Of a DNA stretch of 64,000 nucleotides, positions 17,527 to 26,360 are shown piece after piece (the first letter of the stretch is position 1; the number at the start of each line of letters is the position of its first letter). The notes under the pieces were generated by a model. That model did no database searches. It had not been told where the DNA came from and worked only from the letters and a program-made list of their open reading frames with translations. The translations under genes and the position numbers were made by a program. The stretch comes from Cellulomonas humilata (GTDB lineage: Bacteria > Actinomycetota > Actinomycetes > Actinomycetales > Cellulomonadaceae), in contig NZ_JABMCI010000048.1 in the NCBI RefSeq assembly GCF_013359775.1, forward strand, positions 18,428 to 82,427, in the 5' to 3' direction.

Positions 17527-18857
17527 CCGACCTGCCCCGCCCGCACGCCCACGTGCACCTCGGCGTGTTCTTCCAGGGCGTCAACCACTCGACCATCTGG
17601 TCCGACCCCGCCAGCGGCTCGCAGACGGACGTCGAGTCGTTCCGCCAGATCGTGCAGACCGCCGAGCGTGGCCTGTTCGACGCGTTCTTCCTCGGCGAGG
17701 GCCTGCGCCTGCGGGAACAGAACGGCCTGCTGCACGACCTCGACGTGGTGGGCCGCCCGGACGCGATCACCCAGCTCGCGGCGCTGGCGGCGATCACGAC
17801 GCACATCGGCCTCGTGGCCACGCAGAACGTCACCTACAACGACCCGGCCGACCTCGCGCGCCGGCTGGCCAGCCTGGACCTGCTCTCGGGCGGTCGGGCG
17901 GCCTGGAACATCGTCACCACCGACAACGCGTGGACCGGCGAGAACTTCCGTCGCGGCGGCTGGCTGGACCACAGCCTCAGGTACGTCCGCGCCGCCGAGT
18001 TCGTGCGGGCGGCCCAGGCGATCTGGGACGGCTCCCCCGGCGAGCTCGTCCGGTTCTCCGGGCAGACCCTCGAGATCGCCGTGACGCCGACCGTGCCCCG
18101 CAGCCCGCAGGGACACCCCGTCCTGTTCCAGGCGGGCGACTCACCCGACGGCCGGGACTTCGCCGCCTCGCACGCCGAGGTCATCTTCTCCGCGCACGGC
18201 ACCGACTACGACGACGCGCTGGCGTTCGCCGACGACGTGCGGGCCCGGACGGTCGCCGCCGGCCGCCCCGAGGACGACCTCAAGATCCTGCCCGGGACGC
18301 AGTTCGTCCTGGCCGCGACCGACGAGGAGGCCCGGGAGAAGGCGCGCTGGGTCAAGGAGCAGCAGGTCACCCCGGCCACCGCGCTGTCGCTGCTGGGCCA
18401 GGTCTGGGGCGAGGACCTCTCGGGCTACGACCCCGACGGTCCTGTGCCCCGCCACGACCCGGTCATCAAGGAGATCGGCCAGACCCGCGGGACCGTCCGC
18501 CACGGCCCCGACCCGCGCGCGATCGCCCAGGCCTGGCGCGCCCGTGCCGAGTCGGAGAACCTGTCCATCCGGCAGCTCGTCATCGCCCAGGAGCGTCAGC
18601 GGGGCTTCGTCGGCTCCTCCGCGACGGTGGCCGAGGAGCTCATCCGCTGGGTGCGCACCGGGGCGAGCGACGGGTTCAACATCACGCCGTGGATCGTGCC
18701 GGGCGGCCTGGACGACGTCGTCGACACCCTGGTCCCCGAGCTCCAGGAGCGCGGCGCCTACCGCACGGAGTACACCGGCAGCACGCTCCGCGACCACCTG
18801 GGCCTGCGCGACCCCCTGACCCGCCGCACCCCGTCCTCGGTCGGCGCAACAGTCTGA
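17523..18857 (+). CDS. NtaA/SnaA/DszA-family FMN-dependent monooxygenase
   Basis: 444 residues, GTG start with AGGAGA. N-terminal HLGVFFQGVNHSTIW, LFDAFFLGEGLRLRE, HIGLVATQNVTYNDPADLAR, and the family mark SGGRAAWNIVTTDNAWTGENF. Members cleave nitrilotriacetate, dibenzothiophene sulfone, dimethyl sulfide and similar compounds with reduced FMN from a separate reductase. None is visible nearby, so reduced FMN must come from elsewhere. With the leader-controlled importer opposite, sulfur release from an organosulfur compound is the best guess. Confidence 0.87.
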   Translation: MTDLPRPHAHVHLGVFFQGVNHSTIWSDPASGSQTDVESFRQIVQTAERGLFDAFFLGEGLRLREQNGLLHDLDVVGRPDAITQLAALAAITTHIGLVATQNVTYNDPADLARRLASLDLLSGGRAAWNIVTTDNAWTGENFRRGGWLDHSLRYVRAAEFVRAAQAIWDGSPGELVRFSGQTLEIAVTPTVPRSPQGHPVLFQAGDSPDGRDFAASHAEVIFSAHGTDYDDALAFADDVRARTVAAGRPEDDLKILPGTQFVLAATDEEAREKARWVKEQQVTPATALSLLGQVWGEDLSGYDPDGPVPRHDPVIKEIGQTRGTVRHGPDPRAIAQAWRARAESENLSIRQLVIAQERQRGFVGSSATVAEELIRWVRTGASDGFNITPWIVPGGLDDVVDTLVPELQERGAYRTEYTGSTLRDHLGLRDPLTRRTPSSVGATV

Positions 18858-18863
18858 CCAGCC

Positions 18864-18913
18864 GGGACGTCCGAGGGAACGAGCGCCCCAGCGCGCGGAT
18901 CCTCGGACGTCCC
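18864..18913. terminator. Bidirectional terminator between monooxygenase gene and proB
   Basis: Perfect 13-bp inverted repeat, GGGACGTCCGAGG and CCTCGGACGTCCC, with a 24-nt loop, between two convergent genes. No T-tract, as is common in very GC-rich actinobacteria. Confidence 0.7.
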
Positions 18914-18939
18914 TGCGCAGCCGACCGTCGCGTGGCGGG

Positions 18940-20088
18940 TCAGCGGCGCTTGCGGACCAGGACCAGGTCGTCGCGGTGGACCAGTTCGCGGTCGTACCCC
19001 GGGCCCAGGGCGGCGCGCAGCTCGGACGTCGAGCGACCCAGCAGCGGCGGCACCTCCTCGGCGTCGTAGGACACCAGCCCGCGCGCCACCAGCTGACCGT
19101 CAGGTCCGACCAGCTCCACCGGGTCTCCCGCCTCGAACGTCCCCTCGACGCCGGTCACACCGGCGGGCAGCAACGACGTCCCCCGCTCCAGCACCGCACG
19201 CACGGCGCCGGCGTCGAGCACCAGCCGCCCGCGGGTGCTCGCCGCGTGCGCCAGCCAGAGCCGGCGGATCGAGGTGCGGCGACCGGTGGCGGTGAACCAG
19301 GTCCCGACGTCCTCGCCGGCCAGCGCCTGCGCCGCCTGCGCGGCCGACGTGAGCACCACCGGGACACCGGACTGGGTGGCGATCGCGACCGACTCCAGCT
19401 TGGTCACCATCCCGCCGGTGCCGACCGCGCTCCCCCGCGAGGCCACGTCGATGCCCTCGAGGTCCTCCGCGTGCACGACGGACGCGATACGCCGGGACCC
19501 GTCGCGCGACGGAGGGCCGGTGTAGAGCGAGTCGACGTCGCTGAGCAGGACGAGCGCGTCCGCGTGCACCAGGTGGGACACGAGGGCGGCGAGCCGGTCG
19601 TTGTCCCCGAACCGGATCTCGTCGGTGGCCACGGCGTCGTTCTCGTTGATGACGGGCACGATGCCGAGGTCGAGCAGCCGGGTGAGCGCCCGGTGGGCGT
19701 TGCGGTAGTGCACGCGCCGCACGGTGTCGTCGGCGGTCAGCAGCACCTGACCCACCTGGAGCCCGTGCCGGGCGAACGCGGCGGTGTAGTGCGCCACCAG
19801 CAGGCCCTGGCCGACGGAGGCCGCCGCCTGCTGCGTCGCCAGGTCGCGCGGCCGGGCGGCCAACCCGAGCGGGCCGAGTCCGGCGGCGATCGCGCCGGAG
19901 GAGACCAGCACCACCTGGCCGCCGGCCGCGCGCCGTGCGGCGAGCACGTCGACCAGCGCGGTCAGCCGCTCGGGCGCGAGCCGGCCGTCGGGGGTGGTCA
20001 GCGACGACGAGCCGATCTTGACGACCACCCGGGACGCCGAGACCAGCTGCTGGCGGTCCACCAGGGCGTCGACGGTCACGGTCGGCAT
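18940..20088 (-). CDS. proB: Glutamate 5-kinase
   Basis: 382 residues. First step of proline synthesis: ATP plus glutamate to glutamyl-5-phosphate. Amino-acid-kinase domain with VVKIGSSSL, LVSSGAIAAG, INENDAV and GTGGMVTK; C-terminal PUA domain from about residue 290 (GRLVLDAGAVRAVLERGTSLLPAGV). No clear ribosome site before ATG 20088. Located 48 nt after the obgE stop in the same direction, the common actinobacterial obg-proB order. Confidence 0.95.
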   Translation of the reverse strand: MPTVTVDALVDRQQLVSASRVVVKIGSSSLTTPDGRLAPERLTALVDVLAARRAAGGQVVLVSSGAIAAGLGPLGLAARPRDLATQQAAASVGQGLLVAHYTAAFARHGLQVGQVLLTADDTVRRVHYRNAHRALTRLLDLGIVPVINENDAVATDEIRFGDNDRLAALVSHLVHADALVLLSDVDSLYTGPPSRDGSRRIASVVHAEDLEGIDVASRGSAVGTGGMVTKLESVAIATQSGVPVVLTSAAQAAQALAGEDVGTWFTATGRRTSIRRLWLAHAASTRGRLVLDAGAVRAVLERGTSLLPAGVTGVEGTFEAGDPVELVGPDGQLVARGLVSYDAEEVPPLLGRSTSELRAALGPGYDRELVHRDDLVLVRKRR

Positions 20089-20136
20089 TCTGCCGCGTGC
20101 CAGGTGCAGGTCACGCGAATATCCGGGTCCCGGACA

Positions 20137-21660
20137 TCACTCCTTGGCCGCGTCCGTCCAGACGCCGGCCTCGCGCTCGGTCCACAGCTCCTCGCGCGCC
20201 TCGGTCTTGGCGTCCATGCGCTCCTTGTACTCCTGGCGCTTCTCGCCACGCGTCGGCCGGGAGCGGTCCTCGATGCGCAGGTCGACCCCGCGAGGACCGC
20301 CGAGGAACTCGGACCCGGTCATGAGGGTGGGCTCCCAGTCGAAGATGACCGCGTTGTGCTCTGGGCCGATGCGCACCTCGTCGCCGGCGACGGCGCCCGC
20401 TGCGAACAGCTTCTCCTCGACACCCAGCCGCGCGAGCCGGTCCGCCAGGTACCCGACGGCCTCGTCGTTGGTGAAGTCGGTCTGACGCACCCAGCGCTCG
20501 GGCTTCTCGCCCCGCACCCAGTAGTACACGCCCTGGCCCTCGACCTCGCGGCGCGTCACCGTGAACCCGGCGTCGTCCACGGCCTTCGGGCGCAGGACGA
20601 CGCGGGTGTTCTCCGTCGCCGGCGCGTCACGACGTGCCTTGTCGACGATCTCCCCGAGGGCGTACGTCAGCAGACGCAGACCCTCGTGGCTGGCGGTCGA
20701 CACCTCGAAGACCCGGAACCCGCGAGCCTCGAGGTCGGGCTTGACCAGCTCGGCCAGCTCGCGCGCCTCGGGGACGTCGATCTTGTTGAGCACGACGATC
20801 TGGGGGCGGTCCAGCAGCGGCACCCGACCACCCTCGATGGTCAGGTCGCCGGCGTACGTCCGCAGCTCGGCCTCGATGTCCTCGAGGTCCGACAGGGGGT
20901 CACGGTCCGGCTCCAGGGTCGCGCAGTCGAGCACGTGCACGAGGACCGCGCAGCGCTCGATGTGCCGCAGGAACTCCAGTCCCAGCCCGCGCCCCTCGGA
21001 CGCACCGGGGATCAGACCGGGGACGTCGGCCACGGTGTACCGCGCGCCACCGGCCTGCACCACGCCGAGGTTGGGCACCAGGGTGGTGAACGGGTAGTCG
21101 GCGATCTTGGGACGCGCCGCGGAGATCGCGGCGACGAGGCTGGACTTCCCGGCGCTCGGGTACCCCACCAGGGCGACGTCCGCGATGGTCTTGAGCTCGA
21201 GCACGATGTCCTGCTCGGTGCCCGGCTCGCCCAGCAGCGCGAAGCCCGGGGCCTTGCGGCGCTGCGAGGCGAGGGCGGCGTTGCCCAGGCCACCCCGGCC
21301 ACCCGATGCGGCGACGTACTGGGCGCCGACGCCGACGAGGTCCGCGAGGACCGTGCCGTCGGGCGACTTGACCACGGTGCCGTCGGGGACGCCGAGCACC
21401 AGGTCGACGCCGGTCGAGCCGGAGCGGTGGTCGCCCATGCCCTGCGTGCCGGACGGCGCGTGCCGGTGCGGCGAGTGGTGGTAGTCGAGCAGCGTGGTGA
21501 CCTGGGGGTCCACCTCGATGATCACCGAGCCGCCGTTGCCGCCGTTGCCCCCGTCGGGGCCGGCGAGCGGCTTGAACTTCTCCCGGTGGATGGATGCACA
21601 ACCGTGCCCACCGTCACCGCCGGTCGCATGCAGCACGACCCGGTCGACGAATGTCACCAC
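20137..21660 (-). CDS. obgE: Obg-family GTPase
   Basis: 507 residues. N-terminal glycine-rich Obg domain ([18 protein letters not shown]), GTPase domain with G1 [10 protein letters not shown]2 [12 protein letters not shown]3 DVPGLI and NKID, then the C-terminal OCT domain and a charged tail. Acts in 50S assembly and growth control. GTG start behind GGGAGG. Separated from rpmA by a strong hairpin, so it may have its own promoter in the 45 nt between, where I cannot define one. Confidence 0.96.
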   Translation of the reverse strand: MVTFVDRVVLHATGGDGGHGCASIHREKFKPLAGPDGGNGGNGGSVIIEVDPQVTTLLDYHHSPHRHAPSGTQGMGDHRSGSTGVDLVLGVPDGTVVKSPDGTVLADLVGVGAQYVAASGGRGGLGNAALASQRRKAPGFALLGEPGTEQDIVLELKTIADVALVGYPSAGKSSLVAAISAARPKIADYPFTTLVPNLGVVQAGGARYTVADVPGLIPGASEGRGLGLEFLRHIERCAVLVHVLDCATLEPDRDPLSDLEDIEAELRTYAGDLTIEGGRVPLLDRPQIVVLNKIDVPEARELAELVKPDLEARGFRVFEVSTASHEGLRLLTYALGEIVDKARRDAPATENTRVVLRPKAVDDAGFTVTRREVEGQGVYYWVRGEKPERWVRQTDFTNDEAVGYLADRLARLGVEEKLFAAGAVAGDEVRIGPEHNAVIFDWEPTLMTGSEFLGGPRGVDLRIEDRSRPTRGEKRQEYKERMDAKTEAREELWTEREAGVWTDAAKE

Positions 21661-21705
21661 GGCTGAACCTCCCTTGCCATTGCTGCTAGTCGATACTCAC
21701 ACGCA

Positions 21706-21736
21706 GAAGGGGCGCACCGCATCGGTGCGCCCCTTC
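21706..21736 (-). terminator. Terminator after rplU-rpmA
   Basis: Perfect 14-bp stem (GAAGGGGCGCACCG and its complement) with a 3-nt loop, 134 nt past the rpmA stop and just before obgE. Confidence 0.8.
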
Positions 21737-21870
21737 CACGAATGACCCGACGCGGACCGATGCCGCGTCGTCATGACCTGCTCAGACCGCTGATCCACGG
21801 TCGGTCATCGCCTTCGTTCCACTTCCGGCGCGTGCCGCTCCGCGACCCGCACCGTCCGTTGCACTACGGC

Positions 21871-22131
21871 TCAGACCTCGGCCGCCACGACGATGTCGAT
21901 GACCTTGCGGCCACGGCGCGTCCCGAAGGTCACGGCGCCGGGGGCGAGGGCGAAGAGCGTGTCGTCGCCGCCACGGCCCACGTTCACGCCGGGGTGGAAG
22001 TGCGTGCCGCGCTGGCGGACGATGATCTCGCCGGCCTTGACGACCTGGCCACCGAAGCGCTTGACGCCCAGGCGCTGGGCGTTCGAGTCGCGACCGTTGC
22101 GCGAGGAGCTCGCGCCCTTCTTGTGTGCCAT
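21871..22131 (-). CDS. rpmA: 50S ribosomal protein L27
   Basis: 86 residues, standard length, starting [20 protein letters not shown] with no N-terminal cleavage extension of the firmicute type. The N-terminus reaches the peptidyl-transferase centre. It follows rplU by 69 nt and ends before a strong hairpin at 21706-21736. Confidence 0.97.
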   Translation of the reverse strand: MAHKKGASSSRNGRDSNAQRLGVKRFGGQVVKAGEIIVRQRGTHFHPGVNVGRGGDDTLFALAPGAVTFGTRRGRKVIDIVVAAEV

Positions 22132-22200
22132 GACGAACCTGCTTTCGTGCTCAGAGAATGGGGGCTGCGTGCCTGTGGCCGTACGGCCGACGGCGCGAGA

Positions 22201-22521
22201 TCAGGAGATGTCGGTGACCTTGAGACGGGTCAGCTTCTGGCGGTGACCCTGGCGCACGCGGTACCCGGTCTTGTTCTTGTACTTGAGGATGTCGATCTTG
22301 GGACCCTTCTCGTCCCGCACGACCTCCGCCGTCACCTTCACCTTGGCCAGGGCCTTGGCGTCGGTGGTGACCTTCTCGCCGTCGACGAGCAGCAGGGCGG
22401 TCAGCTCGATGGTCGACCCGGCCTGCGCGGCGAGGCGGTCGACGACGACGACGTCGCCGACAGCGACCTTCTCCTGGCGGCCGCCAGCCTTCACGATCGC
22501 GTACACCACGTTGCTGCTCAT
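22201..22521 (-). CDS. rplU: 50S ribosomal protein L21
   Basis: 106 residues from ATG 22521: [19 protein letters not shown], ending in the usual [22 protein letters not shown] region. GAGCAGAG before the ATG is a weak ribosome site. Transcribed from the promoter at 22685-22713 with a leader of about 157 nt, long for this genome, so control in the leader is possible. Confidence 0.96.
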   Translation of the reverse strand: MSSNVVYAIVKAGGRQEKVAVGDVVVVDRLAAQAGSTIELTALLLVDGEKVTTDAKALAKVKVTAEVVRDEKGPKIDILKYKNKTGYRVRQGHRQKLTRLKVTDIS

Positions 22522-22684
22522 CTCTGCTCGTCGAACTACTTGGGTCAATACGTTCTGTTGGTGCCTTGCCTGCGCCCGCGCACATCCCGCTGCCACCGGC
22601 TCTCACCGGTTCCCGTGGGGGTTCGCGTCGGCGCCGCGACGGCGGCACACATGACCAGCGCGTGCACGACGCGCCGACGTTCTA

Positions 22685-22713
22685 GGGTACGGACCGCACG
22701 GCGCAGGGTCAAA
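22685..22713 (-). promoter_or_regulatory. Promoter of rplU-rpmA
   Basis: On the - strand: TTGACC, 17 bp, TACCCT. Predicted start near 22678. Confidence 0.75.
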
Positions 22714-22765
22714 CCTGACAGCTCCCCCCGCGTGGGACGTGACCGAACGCACGTCCCGGCGGGGT

Positions 22766-22792
22766 GCTCGTGCCGGAACGACCGGCACGAGC
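22766..22792 (-). terminator. Terminator of the RNase E/G gene
   Basis: Perfect 11-bp stem GCTCGTGCCGG / CCGGCACGAGC with a 5-nt loop, 8 nt past the stop codon of the RNase E/G gene. Confidence 0.75.
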
Positions 22793-22799
22793 CGCGCGG

Positions 22800-25700
22800 T
22801 CAGTGCTCTTCGAGACCGTCGCCGTCCCCCGGCTCGGAAGCCTCGTCCTCGGCCTCGTCGTCGGACTCGAACAGGTCGGCGGGAACCGCCGTCAGCTCGA
22901 GCTCGTCGACGGGTGCGTCGTTGACGTCCACCGGCTCCTGCACCCCGGCGAACTCGGCGAACACGTCGAGACCCGGCGCGCTCGGCGTCTCGGTGTCGAC
23001 CGCCTCGGGCTCGTCGACCGCGACGGCGGCGTGCTGCTCGTGGTCGTGCTCGTGGGCGTGCGCGGCCGCCGCGGCGATCGTCGCCAGCGTGGCCTTGACC
23101 GCCTCACGAGCCTCGGGCAGCACGGGCACACCCGCGTGCGGCGCGTGCGCGACCTGCTCCGTGGAACCGCCGCGCTTGCGGCGCGACCGCTTGCCGTCAC
23201 CCTCGCCCGAGGCCGTCGGCTGCTGCTGCACGCCGGCGTCGGGACGCTGGTTGTTCTTCTCGATCGGCTCCTCGTGCACGATGAAGCCGCGCCCGTGGCA
23301 GTGCTCGCACGTCTCGCTGAACGCCTCGACCAGGCCCTGGCCGACGCGCTTGCGGGTCATCTGCACCAGGCCGAGCGAGGTGACCTCGGCGACCTGGTGC
23401 TTCGTGCGGTCGCGGCCCAGGCACTCCACCAGGCGGCGGAGCACCAGGTCGCGGTTGGACTCGAGCACCATGTCGATGAAGTCGATGACGATGATGCCGC
23501 CGATGTCACGCAGCCGGAGCTGGCGGACGATCTCCTCGGCGGACTCCAGGTTGTTCCGCGTCACCGTCTCCTCGAGCGTGCCGCCCGAACCGGTGAACTT
23601 GCCGGTGTTGACGTCGACCACCGTCATGGCCTCGGTCCGGTCGATGACCAGCGAACCGCCCGAGGGCAGCCAGACCTTGCGGTCCATGCCCTTGGCCAGC
23701 TGCTCGTCGATGCGGTGCACCGCGAACACGTCGGTGTCGGACTCCCAGCGCGTGACCTTCTGCGCGAGGTCGGGGGCGAGCTCGTCGATGTAGGACGAGA
23801 TCGTCGACCAGGCCTCGGCGCCCTCGACCACGAGGGAGGAGAAGTCGTCGTTGAAGATGTCGCGGACCACGCGGATGGCCATGTCGGGCTCGCCCTGGAG
23901 CAGAGCCGGGGCCGATGCGGTCTTCGACTTCTTCTCGATGGCCTCCCACTGACCCTGGAGGCGGGCGATGTCGGCGCGCAGCTCGTCCTCGCTGGCCCCC
24001 TCCGCCGCCGTGCGGACGATGACGCCCGCGGAGTCCGGCACGATCTCGCGCAGGATCTTCTTGAGGCGGTTGCGCTCGGTGTCGGGCAGCTTGCGGCTGA
24101 TGCCGGTCATGCCGCCGCCGGGCACGTACACGAGGTAGCGGCCCGCGAGCGTGACCTGCGAGGTCAGCCGGGCACCCTTGTGCCCGATCGGGTCCTTGGT
24201 GACCTGCACGAGCACCGGGTCACCGGACTTGAGGGCCTGCTCGATGCGACGCGCCGAGCCTCCCTCGAGGCCCGCGGCGTCCCAGTTGACCTCGCCGGCG
24301 TAGAGGACCGCGTTACGGCCCTTGCCGACGTCGACGAACGCGGCCTCCATGCTCGGCAGCACGTTCTGGACGCGGCCGAGGTAGACGTTGCCGACCATCG
24401 AGGCCTGCGCCTGGTTGGACACGTAGTGCTCGACGAGCACGCCGTCCTCGAGCACCGCGATCTGGGTGCGGGCGTTCTTCTCCCGCACGATCATCGAGCG
24501 GTCGACGGACTCGCGGCGGGCCAGGAACTCGGACTCGGTGATGATCTGGCGGCGGCGGCCGGCGTCGCGGCCGTCCCGACGGCGCTGGCGCTTGGCCTCG
24601 AGCCGGGTGGAGCCGCGCAGCGCGGTGACCTCGTCGCTGGGCGCGCGGGTGCGCGCGGCGCGCGGCTCGTTCTGCTCGCCGGACTCGCCGCGCGACGACC
24701 CACGGCGACGACGGCGACGGCGACGGCTGGAGCCGCCGTCCTCGTCCGTGGCGTCGTCGGCGTCGGGCTCGGTGTCGGACGTGGCGGCCTCGTCGGCGTC
24801 CTCGTCCGTGTCGTCGGAGTCATCGGCGGACCCGGCGGAGTCGGGCCGGCTGCGCCGTCCGCGGCCACCGCGACGGCGACGGCGGCGCGGTGCACCGGGC
24901 TCGGCGGTCTCGGACTCGTCGTCCTCGTCCACCTCGTCGATGACGTCCGCCGCGATGTCGGCCTCGGTGTCGTCAACGGCGTCGCCCTCGGCCACGATCT
25001 CGTCGGTCACGGGGACCTCGTCGACGACCTCGTCCTCGGTGCGTGCCGCGTCGGCGCCACGACCACGGCGGCCACGTCGGCGTGAGCCTCGCGACGACGA
25101 CGTCCCGGCCTGCTCGGCGGCCTCGACCTCGGTCTCGGCCGGCTGGGCGGTGACCTCGGCAGCCTCAGCGGCCTCGGCAGCCTCGACCTCGGCGCGGCGG
25201 GCGGCGTCGGAGATCTCCTCCGGGGAGCCTGTGCCGGCCTGCGCGCGGCGTCGGCGCGGGCGGGCCGCGGACGGGTCCGGAGCCTGGAACAGCAGGGCGG
25301 TCGTCGCGAAGCGCCGGCCGGTCGAGGTCGAGCTGGTCGTGGCATTGGCCTGCTCGGCCGACGGCGCGGTCGCGGCCAGCTCGGCAAGCACGTCGAGGGT
25401 CGGCGCCTGCTCGGCGTCCTCCTCCTCGGGCTCAGCGGGCTCGGGCTCTGCGGCCGGCTCGGGCGCCGCGGCGGCGCGGGTGCCGGACCGGCGGCGACGG
25501 GGGGCCGCCTTGGGGGCGGGCTCAGTGGGTGCGGGCTCGACAGGGGCCTCGGGCTCGGCAGCGGCCTCGGGCTCCTCGACGACGGGCGCCGGGGCGTCCT
25601 CGACGGGGGTCGCGACGACCGTGCGGGTGACCCGGCGCGACTTCTTCACCGGTGCTGCGGCGACCGGCTCGGCGGGGGCCACCGGCTCGTCGGCCGGGGC

Positions 25701-25877
25701 TGCCGCGGCGGGCTGCTCGGCCGCGACCGCGGGGATCGTGACGACGGCCTCTGCCGGAGCCTCGGTGCTGGGGGCGGCGGTCACGCGGGTGGCGCGGCGT
25801 CGACGCGGAGCCGCGGGCGGTGCATCACCCCCGACGGTCGTCGTCGTGTCGGTGGTGGGGGTGTTCTCGTCGGTCAC
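22800..25877 (-). CDS. rne: Ribonuclease E/G with long N- and C-terminal arms
   Basis: 1025 residues from GTG 25877 behind AGGAG. The first ~440 residues are low-complexity Ala/Pro/Glu stretches with Arg clusters (RRRRRRGGRGRRSR type). The catalytic part follows: an S1 domain with QASMVGNVYLGRVQNVLPSMEAAFVDVGKG, the DNase-I-like metal site around VVDVNTGKFTG and IVIDFIDM, and the zinc-link CEHCHGRG. The C-terminal ~150 residues are acidic. RNA decay and rRNA processing. In actinobacteria the arms recruit partner enzymes; here they are unusually long repeats of charged residues. Confidence 0.95.
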   Translation of the reverse strand: MTDENTPTTDTTTTVGGDAPPAAPRRRRATRVTAAPSTEAPAEAVVTIPAVAAEQPAAAAPADEPVAPAEPVAAAPVKKSRRVTRTVVATPVEDAPAPVVEEPEAAAEPEAPVEPAPTEPAPKAAPRRRRSGTRAAAAPEPAAEPEPAEPEEEDAEQAPTLDVLAELAATAPSAEQANATTSSTSTGRRFATTALLFQAPDPSAARPRRRRAQAGTGSPEEISDAARRAEVEAAEAAEAAEVTAQPAETEVEAAEQAGTSSSRGSRRRGRRGRGADAARTEDEVVDEVPVTDEIVAEGDAVDDTEADIAADVIDEVDEDDESETAEPGAPRRRRRRGGRGRRSRPDSAGSADDSDDTDEDADEAATSDTEPDADDATDEDGGSSRRRRRRRRGSSRGESGEQNEPRAARTRAPSDEVTALRGSTRLEAKRQRRRDGRDAGRRRQIITESEFLARRESVDRSMIVREKNARTQIAVLEDGVLVEHYVSNQAQASMVGNVYLGRVQNVLPSMEAAFVDVGKGRNAVLYAGEVNWDAAGLEGGSARRIEQALKSGDPVLVQVTKDPIGHKGARLTSQVTLAGRYLVYVPGGGMTGISRKLPDTERNRLKKILREIVPDSAGVIVRTAAEGASEDELRADIARLQGQWEAIEKKSKTASAPALLQGEPDMAIRVVRDIFNDDFSSLVVEGAEAWSTISSYIDELAPDLAQKVTRWESDTDVFAVHRIDEQLAKGMDRKVWLPSGGSLVIDRTEAMTVVDVNTGKFTGSGGTLEETVTRNNLESAEEIVRQLRLRDIGGIIVIDFIDMVLESNRDLVLRRLVECLGRDRTKHQVAEVTSLGLVQMTRKRVGQGLVEAFSETCEHCHGRGFIVHEEPIEKNNQRPDAGVQQQPTASGEGDGKRSRRKRGGSTEQVAHAPHAGVPVLPEAREAVKATLATIAAAAAHAHEHDHEQHAAVAVDEPEAVDTETPSAPGLDVFAEFAGVQEPVDVNDAPVDELELTAVPADLFESDDEAEDEASEPGDGDGLEEH

Positions 25878-26221
25878 GCGAAGTGCTCCTGGGTACCGAG
25901 CAACGCCACCCACACTCGCGGCGGCACTCGGTCGGTCGGTCGTCGCACGCGTGCTGCGCGGCGACGGAAAGTCGGCGGTCGTGGCTGCTGCACCCGGTCG
26001 GCGCCATCGCCTGCGACGCCGGAGCCGTCGGTCCCGATCGGGGACCAGCGGGCGGCAGGGCGGCGGCTGGCGCGCACGACATGCTGGTGCTGCGAGCTCA
26101 AGGGTCCCGGGGCGGTGTGGTCGTCCAAGGAGCCGTGGTCAGTATCGCACAGGGCATCTCGCGCGGCGTCCCGTCGGCACCCGGCGCGCCCTCCCGTCTT
26201 TCTGACGGCCTGCCGTCTTCC

Positions 26222-26235
26222 GGGACCTTGGTCCC
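26222..26235 (+). promoter_or_regulatory. DosR/DevR-box-like palindrome upstream of cydA
   Basis: GGGACC-TT-GGTCCC, a perfect 14-bp palindrome of the form GGGAC-N4-GTCCC. Its centre lies 41.5 bp before the start predicted from the TAGCGT -10 at 26258-26263, the typical place for a DosR-type activator. The DevS/DevR-like pair is encoded at 32288-34681. Confidence 0.6.
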
Positions 26236-26257
26236 AGGGGCAGACTGGTCGTGGTCC

Positions 26258-26263
26258 TAGCGT
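26258..26263 (+). promoter_or_regulatory. Candidate -10 of cydABDC operon
   Basis: TAGCGT with no matching -35, consistent with an activator-dependent promoter. Predicted start near 26270, about 90 nt before the cydA GTG. Confidence 0.4.
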
Positions 26264-26360
26264 TTCCCCAGGTCCGCACGTCAGGCCCGGTCGACCCCCG
26301 GGCCGGTGGGGCACCCTCGGACCCGACCCGCCGTACCGCCTCGCACCCCCGGAGGGGCCC

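Larger units (their letters stand above)
25878..26360. other. Divergent intergenic region, rne and cydA
   Basis: 483 bp without a convincing gene. On the cydA side it holds the GGGAC-N4-GTCCC palindrome (26222-26235) and a TAGCGT -10 candidate (26258-26263). On the rne side a GATACT hexamer near 26134-26139 (- strand) could be a -10, but there is no -35. The middle is plain GC-rich sequence. Confidence 0.5.

Noticed and set aside
25925..25945. CGGT repeats before the RNase E/G gene
   Set aside because: Only three short units, no array; ordinary in GC-rich DNA.
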